Source: Thauera phenolivorans (GTDB lineage: Bacteria > Pseudomonadota > Gammaproteobacteria > Burkholderiales > Rhodocyclaceae). From it: a DNA stretch of 58,363 nt. Within the stretch, counting starts at the first letter, position 1, and every line of letters starts with the position of its first letter. Under the pieces are notes generated by a model, which worked only from the letters and a program-made list of their open reading frames with translations, had not been told where the DNA came from and ran no database searches. Of the stretch, positions 48,972-58,222 are shown one piece after another. The stretch is taken from NCBI RefSeq assembly GCF_001696715.1, contig NZ_MBFM01000005.1, positions 218,307-276,669 on the forward strand, read 5' to 3'. Position numbers and translations under genes: made by a program.

Positions 48972-50300
48972 ATGAACATCCGCGACGATCTCGGCCTGCC
49001 GCTCACCGGCGCCGACGCCGATGCGCTCGCCGACTACCGGCACGCGCTGCGCCAGTTCCAGTGCTACATCGAAGACCCGGTGGCGAGCGTCGATGCCGCG
49101 CTCGCCCGCCGCCCCGACTTCGTCATGGCGCACGTGCTGAAGGCCTGGCTGCACCTGCTCGGCACCGAGCCGGCGGCGATCGCGGTCGCACGCGACTGCC
49201 ATGCCGCCGCCGCCCGTCTGCCGGCGAGCGCGCGCGAGCGCGGCCACCTCGCGGCGATCGGCGCTCTGCTCGAGGGCCGCTGGCGGCGCGCCGGCCGCAT
49301 CCTCGAGGACGTCGCCATCGACCACCCGGCCGACGTGCTGGCGCTGCAGGCCGGTCATCTGGTCGACTTCTACGTCGGCGACGCGCGCATGCTGCGCGAC
49401 CGCATCGCGCGCGCGCTGCCCGCCTGGTCGACGTCGATGGCGGGGCATCACGCCCTGCTCGGCATGCACGCCTTCGGCCTCGAGGAGACCGGCGACTACG
49501 CGCGCGCCGAGGCGCAGGGCCGCATCGCGGTCGAGCGCGAGCCGCGCGACGGCTGGGCCTGGCATGCGGTGACCCACGTGATGGAGATGCAGGGCCGCGA
49601 GCGCGAGGGTATCGCCTGGCTGCGCGCCGACCCGGCGGGGTGGTCCGCCGACAGCTTCTTCCAGGTGCACAACTGGTGGCACCTGGCGCTGTTCCACCTC
49701 GAGCTCGGCGAGATCGACGAGGTGCTCGCGCTGTTCGACGGCCCGATCCACGGCGCGCGCTCGACCGTCGCGCTCGACCTGGTCGACGCCGCCTCGCTGC
49801 TGTGGCGGCTGCAGCTGCGCGGCACGGACCTCGGCGTACGCTGGCAGACGGTGGCCGACGGCTGGACGCCGCTCGCCGGCGCGGGCAACTACGCCTTCAA
49901 CGACCTGCATGCCGCGATGGCCTTCGTCGGCGCCGGCCGGGCCGACGCGCTCGAGGCGGTGATCAGCGCCCAGCAGGCGGCGATGGCGGGCGAGGGCGAC
50001 AACGCCGCCTTCACCCGCGCGGTCGGCCATCCGCTGGTGCTCGCGATCCGCGACTTCGGCGCCGGGCGCTACGCCGAGTGCGCCGAGCGCATCCGCGACG
50101 TGCGCGGCATCGCCCACCGCTTCGGCGGCAGCCATGCCCAGCGCAGCGTGCTCGACCTCACCCTGCTCGAGGCCGCCCTGCGCGGCGGGCAGCAGGCGCT
50201 GGCGCGCGCGCTCGCCGCCGAGCGCCTGGCGCTGCGGCCGCACAGCCCGCTCAGCCGGCTGTTCCTCGAGCGGGCGCGGCCGCTGGCGGCAGCCGCCTGA
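48972..50300 (+). CDS. TTC38-like tetratricopeptide repeat protein
   Basis: A 442-residue helical protein. Its central part (SMAGHHALLGMHAFGLEETGDYARAEAQ, then GWAWHAVTHVMEMQGRE and FFQVHNWWHLALFHLELGE, residues about 155-265) matches the TTC38 family of TPR proteins found in bacteria and animals. The whole length consists of about ten helix pairs. The family's biochemical role is unknown; TPRs mediate protein contacts. The ATG at 48972 is preceded by GAGGAGAC. It faces away from the AraC regulator and may be under its control. Confidence 0.85.
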   Translation: MNIRDDLGLPLTGADADALADYRHALRQFQCYIEDPVASVDAALARRPDFVMAHVLKAWLHLLGTEPAAIAVARDCHAAAARLPASARERGHLAAIGALLEGRWRRAGRILEDVAIDHPADVLALQAGHLVDFYVGDARMLRDRIARALPAWSTSMAGHHALLGMHAFGLEETGDYARAEAQGRIAVEREPRDGWAWHAVTHVMEMQGREREGIAWLRADPAGWSADSFFQVHNWWHLALFHLELGEIDEVLALFDGPIHGARSTVALDLVDAASLLWRLQLRGTDLGVRWQTVADGWTPLAGAGNYAFNDLHAAMAFVGAGRADALEAVISAQQAAMAGEGDNAAFTRAVGHPLVLAIRDFGAGRYAECAERIRDVRGIAHRFGGSHAQRSVLDLTLLEAALRGGQQALARALAAERLALRPHSPLSRLFLERARPLAAAA

Positions 50301-50382
50301 GGCGCGCCCGCGCGCGGGCGAGCGGTGCGCAGGCCCGCCCGCCCCCTATGCGCGAGGCGGCCGCCTGAATACAATTACAGGC

Positions 50383-52473
50383 ATGCCGCCCGCCGCAACC
50401 GCTTCCCCGCCGTCCGTCCCCGACCCGCTCGCCGGCCTCAACGCCGCCCAGCGCGAGGCGGCCGCCTATGGGGTCTTCGAGGCCGGCGGCGCCGGGCCGC
50501 TGCTGGTGATCGCCGGCGCCGGCACCGGCAAGACCAACACCCTCGCCCATCGCGTGGCGCGTCTGATCGCGGACGGTGCCGACCCGGGGCGCATCCTGCT
50601 GCTCACCTTCTCGCGCCGTGCCGCCGACGAGATGGGGCGGCGGGTGCGGCGCATCCTCGCGCAGGCGGCGGCCGGCCGGCCCGGGCTGGCGCGGGCCGAG
50701 CTGCGCTGGTCGGGCACCTTCCACGCGATCGGCGCCCGCCTGCTGCGCGACTACGCCGGCCGCATCGGGCTCGACCCCGGCTTCACCATCCACGACCGCG
50801 AGGATTCCGCCGACCTCATGAACCTCGTGCGGCACGAGCTCGGCTTCTCGGCCACCAAGCGGCGCTTTCCGCAGAAGGGCAGCTGCCTGGCGATCTACTC
50901 GGCGGCGGTCAACACCCGCGCGCCGCTCGCCGAGGTGCTGCAGGCCGGCTTTCCGTGGTGTGCCGAATGGGAGGACGAGCTCAGGCGCCTGTTCCGCGCC
51001 TACGTCGAGGCCAAGCAGGCGCAGCAGGTGCTCGACTACGACGACCTGCTGCTGTACTGGGCGCAGATGGTGGCCGAGCCCGAGCTCGGCGCCGAGATCG
51101 GCGGCCTGTTCGACCACGTGCTGGTCGACGAGTACCAGGACACCAACCAGCTGCAGGCGGCGATCCTGCTGGCGATGAAACCCGAGGGTCGCGGCCTCAC
51201 CGTGGTCGGCGACGACGCCCAGTCGATCTACGCCTTCCGCGGCGCGACGGTGCGCAACATCCTCGATTTCCCCGCCGCCTTCGCGCCGCCGGCGAAGGTG
51301 GTGAAGCTCGAGCAGAACTACCGCTCGACGCGGCCGATCCTGCAGGCGGCCAACGCGGTGATCGCGCTCGCCGCCGAGGGCTTCGACAAGGCGCTGTGGT
51401 CCGAGCGCGAATCCGCCCAGCGCCCGCGCATCGTGTCGGTCAAGGACGACGCCGACCAGGCGACCTTTGTCGTCGATACGGTGCTGGCGCTGCGCGAGGA
51501 GGGGCTCAGGCTCAAGCAGCAGGCGGTGCTGTTCCGCGCCTCGGCGCACAGCGCCCGGCTGGAGATGGAGCTCACCCGGCGCAACGTCCCCTTCGTGAAG
51601 TACGGCGGCCTGAAGTTCCTCGAGGCCGCCCACGTCAAGGACGTGCTCGCGCTGCTGCGCTGGGCGGAGAATCCGCGCGACCGCATCGCCGGCTTTCGCG
51701 CCCTGCAGTTGCTCGCCGGCATCGGCCCCCGCACCGCCGGCCGTGCGCTCGACAACGCATGCGCCGCCTCGCCGGGCTGCCTGCTGCTCGCCGAGCAGCC
51801 CGTGCCGGAGGCCGCCCGCGCCGGCTGGCGCGAGTTCGCCGCGCTGATCGAGGCGCTCGGCGCGCGCCCGGCCTGGCCGGCGGATTTCGAGCTCGCCTGC
51901 CGCTGGTACGAGGCGCAGATGCCGCGGCTGTACGACGACTTCGCGGTGCGCGTGCTCGACGTCCAGCAGCTCGCCCGCATCGCCGCCACCAGCCCGAGCC
52001 GCGAGCGCTTCCTCACCGAACTCACCCTCGACCCGCCTTCGGCCACCAGCGGCGAGGCCGGCATGCCGCTGCTCGACGAGGATTACCTGATCCTGTCGAC
52101 CATGCATTCGGCCAAGGGCCAGGAGTGGAACGCGGTGAGCGTGCTGAACGTGGTCGACGGCTGCATTCCGTCCGACGTCGCCACCCGCAACAGCGCCGAG
52201 ATCGAGGAGGAGCGCCGCCTGCTCTACGTGGCGATGACGCGGGCGAAGGACAGCCTCGACCTGATCGTGCCGCAGCGCTTCTACGTCACCCAGCAGGCCG
52301 GCTTCGGCGACCGCCACGTGTATGCCGGACGGACGCGCTTCATCCCCAACCGCCTGCTCGGCCATTTCGAGCAGCTCGGCTGGCCGCCCCCGCCGCCCGA
52401 GTTGCAGGGCACGCCGGGCTCGCGCCAGGCCGCGATCGACCTCGCCGCGAAGATGCGCGACATGTGGCGCTGA
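50383..52473 (+). CDS. UvrD/Rep/PcrA-like superfamily 1 DNA helicase
   Basis: A 696-residue ATP-dependent 3'-5' DNA helicase. The Q motif is LNAAQREAA near residue 20 and motif I is IAGAGTGKTNTLAHR near residue 44. Motif Ia is TFSRRAADEM, motif II VDEYQDTN near residue 250, motif III VVGDDAQSIYAFRGA, motif IV QNYRST, motif V TMHSAKGQEWNAV near residue 575 and motif VI RLLYVAMTRAKDSL near residue 615. Every core motif is intact. It is somewhat shorter than UvrD and has a distinct 2B region. Likely roles are repair or removal of blocked replication forks. The start at 50383 lies directly before the family N-terminus. Confidence 0.92.
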   Translation: MPPAATASPPSVPDPLAGLNAAQREAAAYGVFEAGGAGPLLVIAGAGTGKTNTLAHRVARLIADGADPGRILLLTFSRRAADEMGRRVRRILAQAAAGRPGLARAELRWSGTFHAIGARLLRDYAGRIGLDPGFTIHDREDSADLMNLVRHELGFSATKRRFPQKGSCLAIYSAAVNTRAPLAEVLQAGFPWCAEWEDELRRLFRAYVEAKQAQQVLDYDDLLLYWAQMVAEPELGAEIGGLFDHVLVDEYQDTNQLQAAILLAMKPEGRGLTVVGDDAQSIYAFRGATVRNILDFPAAFAPPAKVVKLEQNYRSTRPILQAANAVIALAAEGFDKALWSERESAQRPRIVSVKDDADQATFVVDTVLALREEGLRLKQQAVLFRASAHSARLEMELTRRNVPFVKYGGLKFLEAAHVKDVLALLRWAENPRDRIAGFRALQLLAGIGPRTAGRALDNACAASPGCLLLAEQPVPEAARAGWREFAALIEALGARPAWPADFELACRWYEAQMPRLYDDFAVRVLDVQQLARIAATSPSRERFLTELTLDPPSATSGEAGMPLLDEDYLILSTMHSAKGQEWNAVSVLNVVDGCIPSDVATRNSAEIEEERRLLYVAMTRAKDSLDLIVPQRFYVTQQAGFGDRHVYAGRTRFIPNRLLGHFEQLGWPPPPPELQGTPGSRQAAIDLAAKMRDMWR

Positions 52474-52482
52474 GCCGCGCAT

Positions 52483-55371
52483 TCAGCGCGCGTTGTCGGC
52501 CCCGCCGTCCCGGCTCGGTCCGGTTTCGCCGCCCTGGCGGTCTTCGGTCCCGGTTGCGCTCGCATCCGGCTCGCCGCAATGCGCCAGGATCGCCGCCCGG
52601 ACCTCGTCGCGCAGCGCGAGCACGGCGTTCCAGTCCTCGCCGGCGGGGTCAATCGGTGCGCACACGGTCACCGCGAGTGGGCCGCGCCGAGCCCGCCAGT
52701 GGGCGCCGCGCAGCACCGTGCGGCTGCCGGCGATCGCCACCGGCACCAGCGGCAGTCCGAGGCGGGCGGCGATGCGGAAGGCGCCCAGGCGGAAGGCCTG
52801 CAGGCCGGGTTCGTCGCGGAAGGTGCCTTCGGCGAAGAACAGCAGCGGCGGCGGCCGGGTGGCGAAGGCGGCGAGCGCCTCGAGGTCTTCCACCCCCTGG
52901 GAGGCGTCGAAGCGCTCGACGAAGCGCGCGCTCATGCGTTCGAACAGCCGCCGCAGCAGTGGCCGCCGGGCGAGTTCGACCTTGGCGACGAAGCTCACCG
53001 GCTGGGGCAGGGCGGCGGCGAGCACGAAGCCGTCCACATAGCTGGCGTGGTTGGCGACCAGCACGCAGGGTCCCTGCGGCAGCCGCTCCAGCCCCGCCAC
53101 CCGCAGCGGGCAGCCGCACAGGCGGGCGAACAGGCGGGCGAGCCGATGGAGCACGGCCCAGCGCCGCCCCAGCCCGGGCACGCTGAAGATCACCAGCACC
53201 GCGAACGGTGTGAGCAGATAGAAGACCGCCCAGACCCACAGGTCGTAGGGCCGCAGCGGGCGTACCGGCCGCAGGCGGCCGCCGAGGCTGCTCGCGGCCA
53301 GCCGCAGCAGCTGCAGCCAGGGCGGCCGGGCGGACGCGCCGAGTGTGCCCTGCGCCCAAGCCTCGCGGATCGCCGCGCGGCGGATCTTGCCGCTCGAGGT
53401 CTTCAGCACCGCATGCGGCGGCGCCAGCACCACCACGTCGGGCGGCAGGCCGAGTTCGTCGGCGGCGAGGGCGACGATGCGCTGCTCGAGCGCGTCGCGA
53501 GCCGTCGGGTCGCGCTCGCGCGTCTCGGCCACCACCACCAGGCGCTCGTCGGCCGCCTCGCCGCCCGCCCCGGCGCCGAAGGCGGCGACGCAGCCGCGGC
53601 GCACGCCGGGCAGTTCGCCGATCGCGCGTTCGAGGTCGTAGGGATAGAAGTTGCGCCCGCCGCGGATGATCAGATCCTTGCTGCGGCCGGTGAGGTGGAG
53701 CTCGCCGTCGGCGAGGTAGGCGTGGTCGCCGGTACGCAGCCAGTCGTCGTGGAACAGCGCGGCGCTCGCCGCCGGGTTGCGGTGGTAGCCGCGGGTGGCG
53801 GAGGGTCCGCGGAACTCGAGCTCGCCGACATGGCGCTCGGGCAGCGGCCGGCCGGCGGCGTCGACCACGCGCAGTTCGTGGCCGGGCAGGGGCGGGCCGC
53901 AGGACACGAAGCGCAGCGCGCGCGCATCGTCCTCGGCGGCGGGCAGGGCGACGCCCTCGCGCTGGAAGCGCTCGCGCTCGACGCGGTCGATGCGCGTGCC
54001 ACGACCGGGCGGCGGTACCGCGAGACCGACGGTGGCCTCGGCGAGGCCGTAGGCCGGGGTCAGGGTTTCCGGGCGCAGGCCGTAGCGGGCGAAGGCGGCG
54101 GCGAAGCGCGCCGCCGTGTCGGGGTCGATCGGCTCGGCGCCGTTGGCCGCGAGTCGCCACGTGCTCAGGTCGAGGCCGTCGAGCGGCAGGTCGGCGAGCC
54201 GCTTCACGCACAGCTCGTAGGCGAAGTTGGGGGCGGCGGCGACGGTGCCGCGATGATGGTGGATCGCCCACAGCCAGCGCTCCGGCCGTGCGAGGAAGTC
54301 GAGCGGTGACATCAGTACCAGCGGGCAGGCGTGATACAGGCTGCCGAGCCAGGCGACGATCAGCCCCATGTCATGGTAGAGCGGCAGCCAGCTGACGCAG
54401 ACGTCGGTGGAGGACAGGCCGATCGTGCCGCCCCAGGCGCGGATGTTGGCGAGCAGGTTGGCGTGGCTCAGTTCGACGCCTTTGGGGTCGCCCGTCGAGC
54501 CCGAGGTGTACTGGATCAGCGCGAGTCCGTTCGGAGCGGCCGCCGGCGGCGGTGCCTGGACGACGGGGCCGGCGGCGGTGAGCTCGGCGGGAGCCGCCAC
54601 ACCGCGCAGCGTCGGCGCCAGCCCGGCGAGCAGGCCGGCCAGGCGGCGCACCCGCGCATCGGCGATCAGCAGCGGCGCATCGCAATTGCGCAGGATGCCG
54701 GCCTGGCGTCGCAGGTGGTCCTCGAGCTGGGCGGGACGCGCCGGCGGGTAGATCGGGACCGGGATCGCGCCCGCATACAGGATGCCGAAGAAGCAGCGGA
54801 AGAAATCGAGCCCGGAGGGCAGCATCAGGGTGACGCAGTCGCCCGCCTGCACGCCGCGCGCCGCGAGCGCCGCAGCGATCCGTCGCGCGCCTTCGGCGAG
54901 CTCGGCGTAGCTCAGATGTTCGAGGGCGTCCTCGTCACGGTAGAAGCTGAGGTGGCGGCGCTCGGGATGGCGTGCGAGGTGCCACTCGAGCACCTCGGGC
55001 AGGCTGGTGGCGAGCTCGGGCTCGCCGCCGGCAGCCTCGGGGACGGCCAGCCGCTCCGCCAGCGCGGCGGCTTCCGGGGTGGCGGCGCCGGCGCGGGCGA
55101 GCGCGGCAAGCAGCTGGCGCGGCGTCTCGGCACTGCCCAGGGTGTCGTTCGGCAGGTGCAGGCCGAATTCGCGCTCGAGGCGGGCGAGCAGTTCGACCCG
55201 CGCGAGGCTGTCGAGGCCGAGCTCGCGATCGAGCGTGCTGTCGAGCCGCGCGCGTGGCACCCGGCCCGGCCACAGTTCGCGCACGAGCGTGTCGACCAGC
55301 GCCAGCACGCGATCTGCCGCGGGCGGCAGGCGGCTCGTCGAAGGGGCTGAGTCCGGCTGCTCGCGGGACAC
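52483..55371 (-). CDS. Fused acyl carrier protein / fatty-acyl-AMP ligase / PlsC-type acyltransferase
   Basis: A 962-residue three-domain enzyme. Residues 18-95 are an acyl carrier protein, with the phosphopantetheine serine in ELGLDSLARVE (S55). Residues about 130-690 are a fatty-acyl-AMP ligase: YTSGSTGDPKGVELSHAN, VSWLPLYHDMGLIVAWLGSL and LTGRSKDLIIRGGRNFYPYD. After a hydrophobic pair (VWAVFYLLTPFAVLVIF), residues about 760-950 form a PlsC-like acyltransferase with NHASYVDGF (HxxxxD) and FAEGTFRDEPG. The order suggests that a fatty acid is activated, loaded on the fused carrier and transferred to a membrane acceptor. The start is GTG at 55371, 23 bases after the GGDEF-EAL gene. The acceptor and product are unknown. 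Confidence 0.88.
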   Translation of the reverse strand: MSREQPDSAPSTSRLPPAADRVLALVDTLVRELWPGRVPRARLDSTLDRELGLDSLARVELLARLEREFGLHLPNDTLGSAETPRQLLAALARAGAATPEAAALAERLAVPEAAGGEPELATSLPEVLEWHLARHPERRHLSFYRDEDALEHLSYAELAEGARRIAAALAARGVQAGDCVTLMLPSGLDFFRCFFGILYAGAIPVPIYPPARPAQLEDHLRRQAGILRNCDAPLLIADARVRRLAGLLAGLAPTLRGVAAPAELTAAGPVVQAPPPAAAPNGLALIQYTSGSTGDPKGVELSHANLLANIRAWGGTIGLSSTDVCVSWLPLYHDMGLIVAWLGSLYHACPLVLMSPLDFLARPERWLWAIHHHRGTVAAAPNFAYELCVKRLADLPLDGLDLSTWRLAANGAEPIDPDTAARFAAAFARYGLRPETLTPAYGLAEATVGLAVPPPGRGTRIDRVERERFQREGVALPAAEDDARALRFVSCGPPLPGHELRVVDAAGRPLPERHVGELEFRGPSATRGYHRNPAASAALFHDDWLRTGDHAYLADGELHLTGRSKDLIIRGGRNFYPYDLERAIGELPGVRRGCVAAFGAGAGGEAADERLVVVAETRERDPTARDALEQRIVALAADELGLPPDVVVLAPPHAVLKTSSGKIRRAAIREAWAQGTLGASARPPWLQLLRLAASSLGGRLRPVRPLRPYDLWVWAVFYLLTPFAVLVIFSVPGLGRRWAVLHRLARLFARLCGCPLRVAGLERLPQGPCVLVANHASYVDGFVLAAALPQPVSFVAKVELARRPLLRRLFERMSARFVERFDASQGVEDLEALAAFATRPPPLLFFAEGTFRDEPGLQAFRLGAFRIAARLGLPLVPVAIAGSRTVLRGAHWRARRGPLAVTVCAPIDPAGEDWNAVLALRDEVRAAILAHCGEPDASATGTEDRQGGETGPSRDGGADNAR

Positions 55372-55394
55372 GGCGCGGTCCGGTTGGCGCGCGC

Positions 55395-58061
55395 TCAGGC
55401 CGCGCTGCCGGTGAGGCGGGCCGGCTCGGCGGCGGGTGGGCCGGCGCGCAGCAACGCCTCGAATTCTTCGACCGGCAGCGGGCGGGCGAACAGGAAGCCC
55501 TGGAACACGCGGCAGCCCTGCGCCTCGAGGATGGCCTGCTGCGCGGGCGTCTCGACGCCCTCGGCGACGACGTTCAGCTCGAGCGCAGAGGCGAGTGCGA
55601 CGATGGTCTTCACGATCGCCAGGCTGCCGCTGTCCTCGGGTAGCCCATGGACGAAGGACTGGTCGATCTTCAGCTCGTCGAGCGGGAGTCGCAGCAGGTT
55701 GGAAAGCGAGGAGTAGCCGGTGCCGAAATCGTCGATCGAGAAGCGGATGCCGTGCGCGAGCAGCCGACGCATCACCACGATCGCTTCCTCCATGTCGCTC
55801 AGCACCAGGGATTCGGTCAGCTCGACGACGATGCTTCGCGCCGGCGCGCCGCTGTGGTGGATCGCCTTCAAGGTCTCCTCGGCGAAGCCGGGCTGGTAGA
55901 GCTGGCTGGCGCTGACGTTGAGCGAGACCGTGAGCCCCGCGGTGTCGGGCTCGCGCGCCCAGCGCGCGAGCTGGGCACAGACCGCCTCGATCACCAGCCT
56001 GCCCAGCGTACGCATCAGGCCGGCGCGCTCGGCCACCGGCAGGAAGTCTTCGGGCGACACCGGCTCGCCGCCCGGGCGCACCCAGCGGACCACCGCCTCG
56101 GCGCCGACGATGCGGCGTTCGCGGTCGAACTGGGGCTGGTAGTACATCGTGAATTGCCCCGCGGCGAGACCGGCGCGGAGATCGTCTTCCAGCTGCAGCC
56201 GCGCCCGCACCGCATCGTGCATCAGCGGATCGAAGAAGCGCAGCGTGTTCTTGCCTACCCGCTTCGATTCGTACATCGACAGGTCGGCGCGCTGCATCAG
56301 GTCCTTGGCGGTGCAGGTCTCGCGCTGGAACATGACGATGCCGATGCTGGCGCCGATCTGTCGCGTGCATTCGCCGAGCACGTAGGGCTGGTTGAGGCGC
56401 TCGAGCGCGGTGCGCGCGACGCGCTCGGCCTGCGCCGCCGCCTCGTCGGGCGCGTGCGCCAGATGCTCGAGCAGCAGCACGAACTCGTCGCCGCCGAGGC
56501 GGGCGACGGTGTCGGTCTGGCGCACCGTCTCGCGCAGCCGGCGCCCGGTCTGCTGCAGCAGCAGGTCGCCGTGGTGGTGGCCGAGCAGATCGTTGACGTT
56601 CTTGAAATCGTCGAGGTCGATGAACATCAGTGCGCCGTGCGCGCCCGTGCGCCGGCTCGCGGTCAGCGCCGCCTCGAGACGCTCGCCGAGCAGCCGGCGG
56701 TTGGGCAGCGAGGTGAGGTGATCGTAGAAGGCGAGGGTGTGGATCTCGGCCTCGGCGGCCTTGTTCAGGGTGATGTCGGTGAATGCGCCGACATAGTGGG
56801 TGAGGGCGCCCTGGGCGTCGCGCACGCTGCTGACCGCGAGCCGCTCCGGGAAGACCTCGCCGTTGCGGCGGCGGCTCCAGATCTCGCCCTCCCAGGCGCC
56901 GCGCAGGTCCAGCCTGGACTTGATCGCACGGAAGAAGGCGGGGCCGTGGCGGCCGGAGGCGAGCATGGCGGTCTTGCGGCCGATCACCTCTTCGGGGGCA
57001 TAGCCGGTGATCTGGCTGAAGGCCTTGTTGACCCGCAGGATGGTGGTATCGGGCGCGGTGATGACCATGCCCTGCTGGGAGTCGAAGGCGATCGCCGCGA
57101 TGCGCTGTTCCTGCTCGAGGCGGGCGCGCTCGGTGACGTCGCGTGCGAGCAGCACCACCGCGCGCTTGCCCTTGAGCGGCGTTTCCAGCGCCCGGCAATG
57201 ACCCTCGAACGCGCGCGGCCCCGAGCGCGTGTCGAGTTCGTATTCGAGGCGCTCGGTGACACCGGAGGCGAGTGTGCGGCGCACGAAGGCGAGGAAGAGG
57301 TCGGCCTTGTCGGGCGGCAGGACGTCGTGCATGAGCCGTCCGCGCACCTCGCCCGCGGCGGCATAGAGGAGGTCGTCGCCCTGCGAGATGACCTCCTGGT
57401 AGCGGCCGTCCTCGTCGATCACCAGCAGCAGGTCGGGGATCGCGCCGGCGATCGCGCGCAGGCTCGCCTCGCTCTGCGCCAGCGCATGATCGGTGGACTG
57501 GCGGCGTTCGATGTCGAGCAACAGGGTGCCGAGCAGCGCGGTCGCCGGCGCCAGGGCGAGGACGTAGGGCAGGGCGAGCTCGCCGAAGATCGCGCCCACG
57601 TACTTGTCGGGGATCAGCAGGAACAGCAGCAGGTTGAAGCCGTGCAGCAGGAGGCCAAAGCCGAGCAGGCGCACCGGCGCGCGGGTCAGGCGCCCGTGCG
57701 TGACCGCCGCGCGGTAGGCCAGGCCGGCGGTCACCGCGGCGAGGATCACGATGGTGCCGACCAGGGCGCCGTCGCCGCCGAGGGCGAGCCGGTAGGCGCC
57801 GGCGATCGCGCCCCCCAGCGCACCCACCAGCGGGCCGCCGAACAGCGCCGCCATGCTGAGCGCCACCGCGCGGCCGTCGAAGATCACGCCGGGCGCGATC
57901 TCGATCGGGATCATCATCCCCACCACCGCGATGCCGCCGAAGATCATGCCCGAGCCGATCTGGGCCGCCAGCGCGCTGCGACGCCACACGCGAAGGTTGA
58001 GCCCGTGCAGCAGGCTGAGCGCGAGAAGCAGCGCGGTGGCTTCGAGCAGGTCGAGGAACAT
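55395..58061 (-). CDS. 5TM-LYT / PAS-PAS / GGDEF-EAL c-di-GMP protein
   Basis: An 888-residue membrane signalling protein. Residues 1-195 hold five to six helices of the LytS-YhcK type (5TM-5TMR_LYT; GVIFDGRAVALSMAALFGGP). Two PAS domains follow at about 215-330 and 345-455 (the second has ITGYAPEEVIGRK). The GGDEF domain has an intact RLGGDEFVLLLE near residue 523. The EAL domain has GAEAVVRW near residue 654, where the usual EAL reads EAV. The other PDE residues are present: VVELTES, IDDFGTGYSSL, LKIDQSFV and VAEGVET. Phosphodiesterase activity is thus plausible and cyclase activity possible. It is first in a pair with the acyltransferase fusion. Confidence 0.9.
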   Translation of the reverse strand: MFLDLLEATALLLALSLLHGLNLRVWRRSALAAQIGSGMIFGGIAVVGMMIPIEIAPGVIFDGRAVALSMAALFGGPLVGALGGAIAGAYRLALGGDGALVGTIVILAAVTAGLAYRAAVTHGRLTRAPVRLLGFGLLLHGFNLLLFLLIPDKYVGAIFGELALPYVLALAPATALLGTLLLDIERRQSTDHALAQSEASLRAIAGAIPDLLLVIDEDGRYQEVISQGDDLLYAAAGEVRGRLMHDVLPPDKADLFLAFVRRTLASGVTERLEYELDTRSGPRAFEGHCRALETPLKGKRAVVLLARDVTERARLEQEQRIAAIAFDSQQGMVITAPDTTILRVNKAFSQITGYAPEEVIGRKTAMLASGRHGPAFFRAIKSRLDLRGAWEGEIWSRRRNGEVFPERLAVSSVRDAQGALTHYVGAFTDITLNKAAEAEIHTLAFYDHLTSLPNRRLLGERLEAALTASRRTGAHGALMFIDLDDFKNVNDLLGHHHGDLLLQQTGRRLRETVRQTDTVARLGGDEFVLLLEHLAHAPDEAAAQAERVARTALERLNQPYVLGECTRQIGASIGIVMFQRETCTAKDLMQRADLSMYESKRVGKNTLRFFDPLMHDAVRARLQLEDDLRAGLAAGQFTMYYQPQFDRERRIVGAEAVVRWVRPGGEPVSPEDFLPVAERAGLMRTLGRLVIEAVCAQLARWAREPDTAGLTVSLNVSASQLYQPGFAEETLKAIHHSGAPARSIVVELTESLVLSDMEEAIVVMRRLLAHGIRFSIDDFGTGYSSLSNLLRLPLDELKIDQSFVHGLPEDSGSLAIVKTIVALASALELNVVAEGVETPAQQAILEAQGCRVFQGFLFARPLPVEEFEALLRAGPPAAEPARLTGSAA

Positions 58062-58222
58062 GCGCGGGAGGGCCGTTAGTGGGTGGGCGGGTCGCTTCCG
58101 GGGATGGTACTGCGCCCGCGCCCGCGGCGCCCGACGAAAACCGCTGGCTGCCCCCGATTGCGGGTGCACGGCGCGCCGCCCGATAATCGCCGGCATCAGC
58201 CACACCCGCGAGAGGCGTCACG

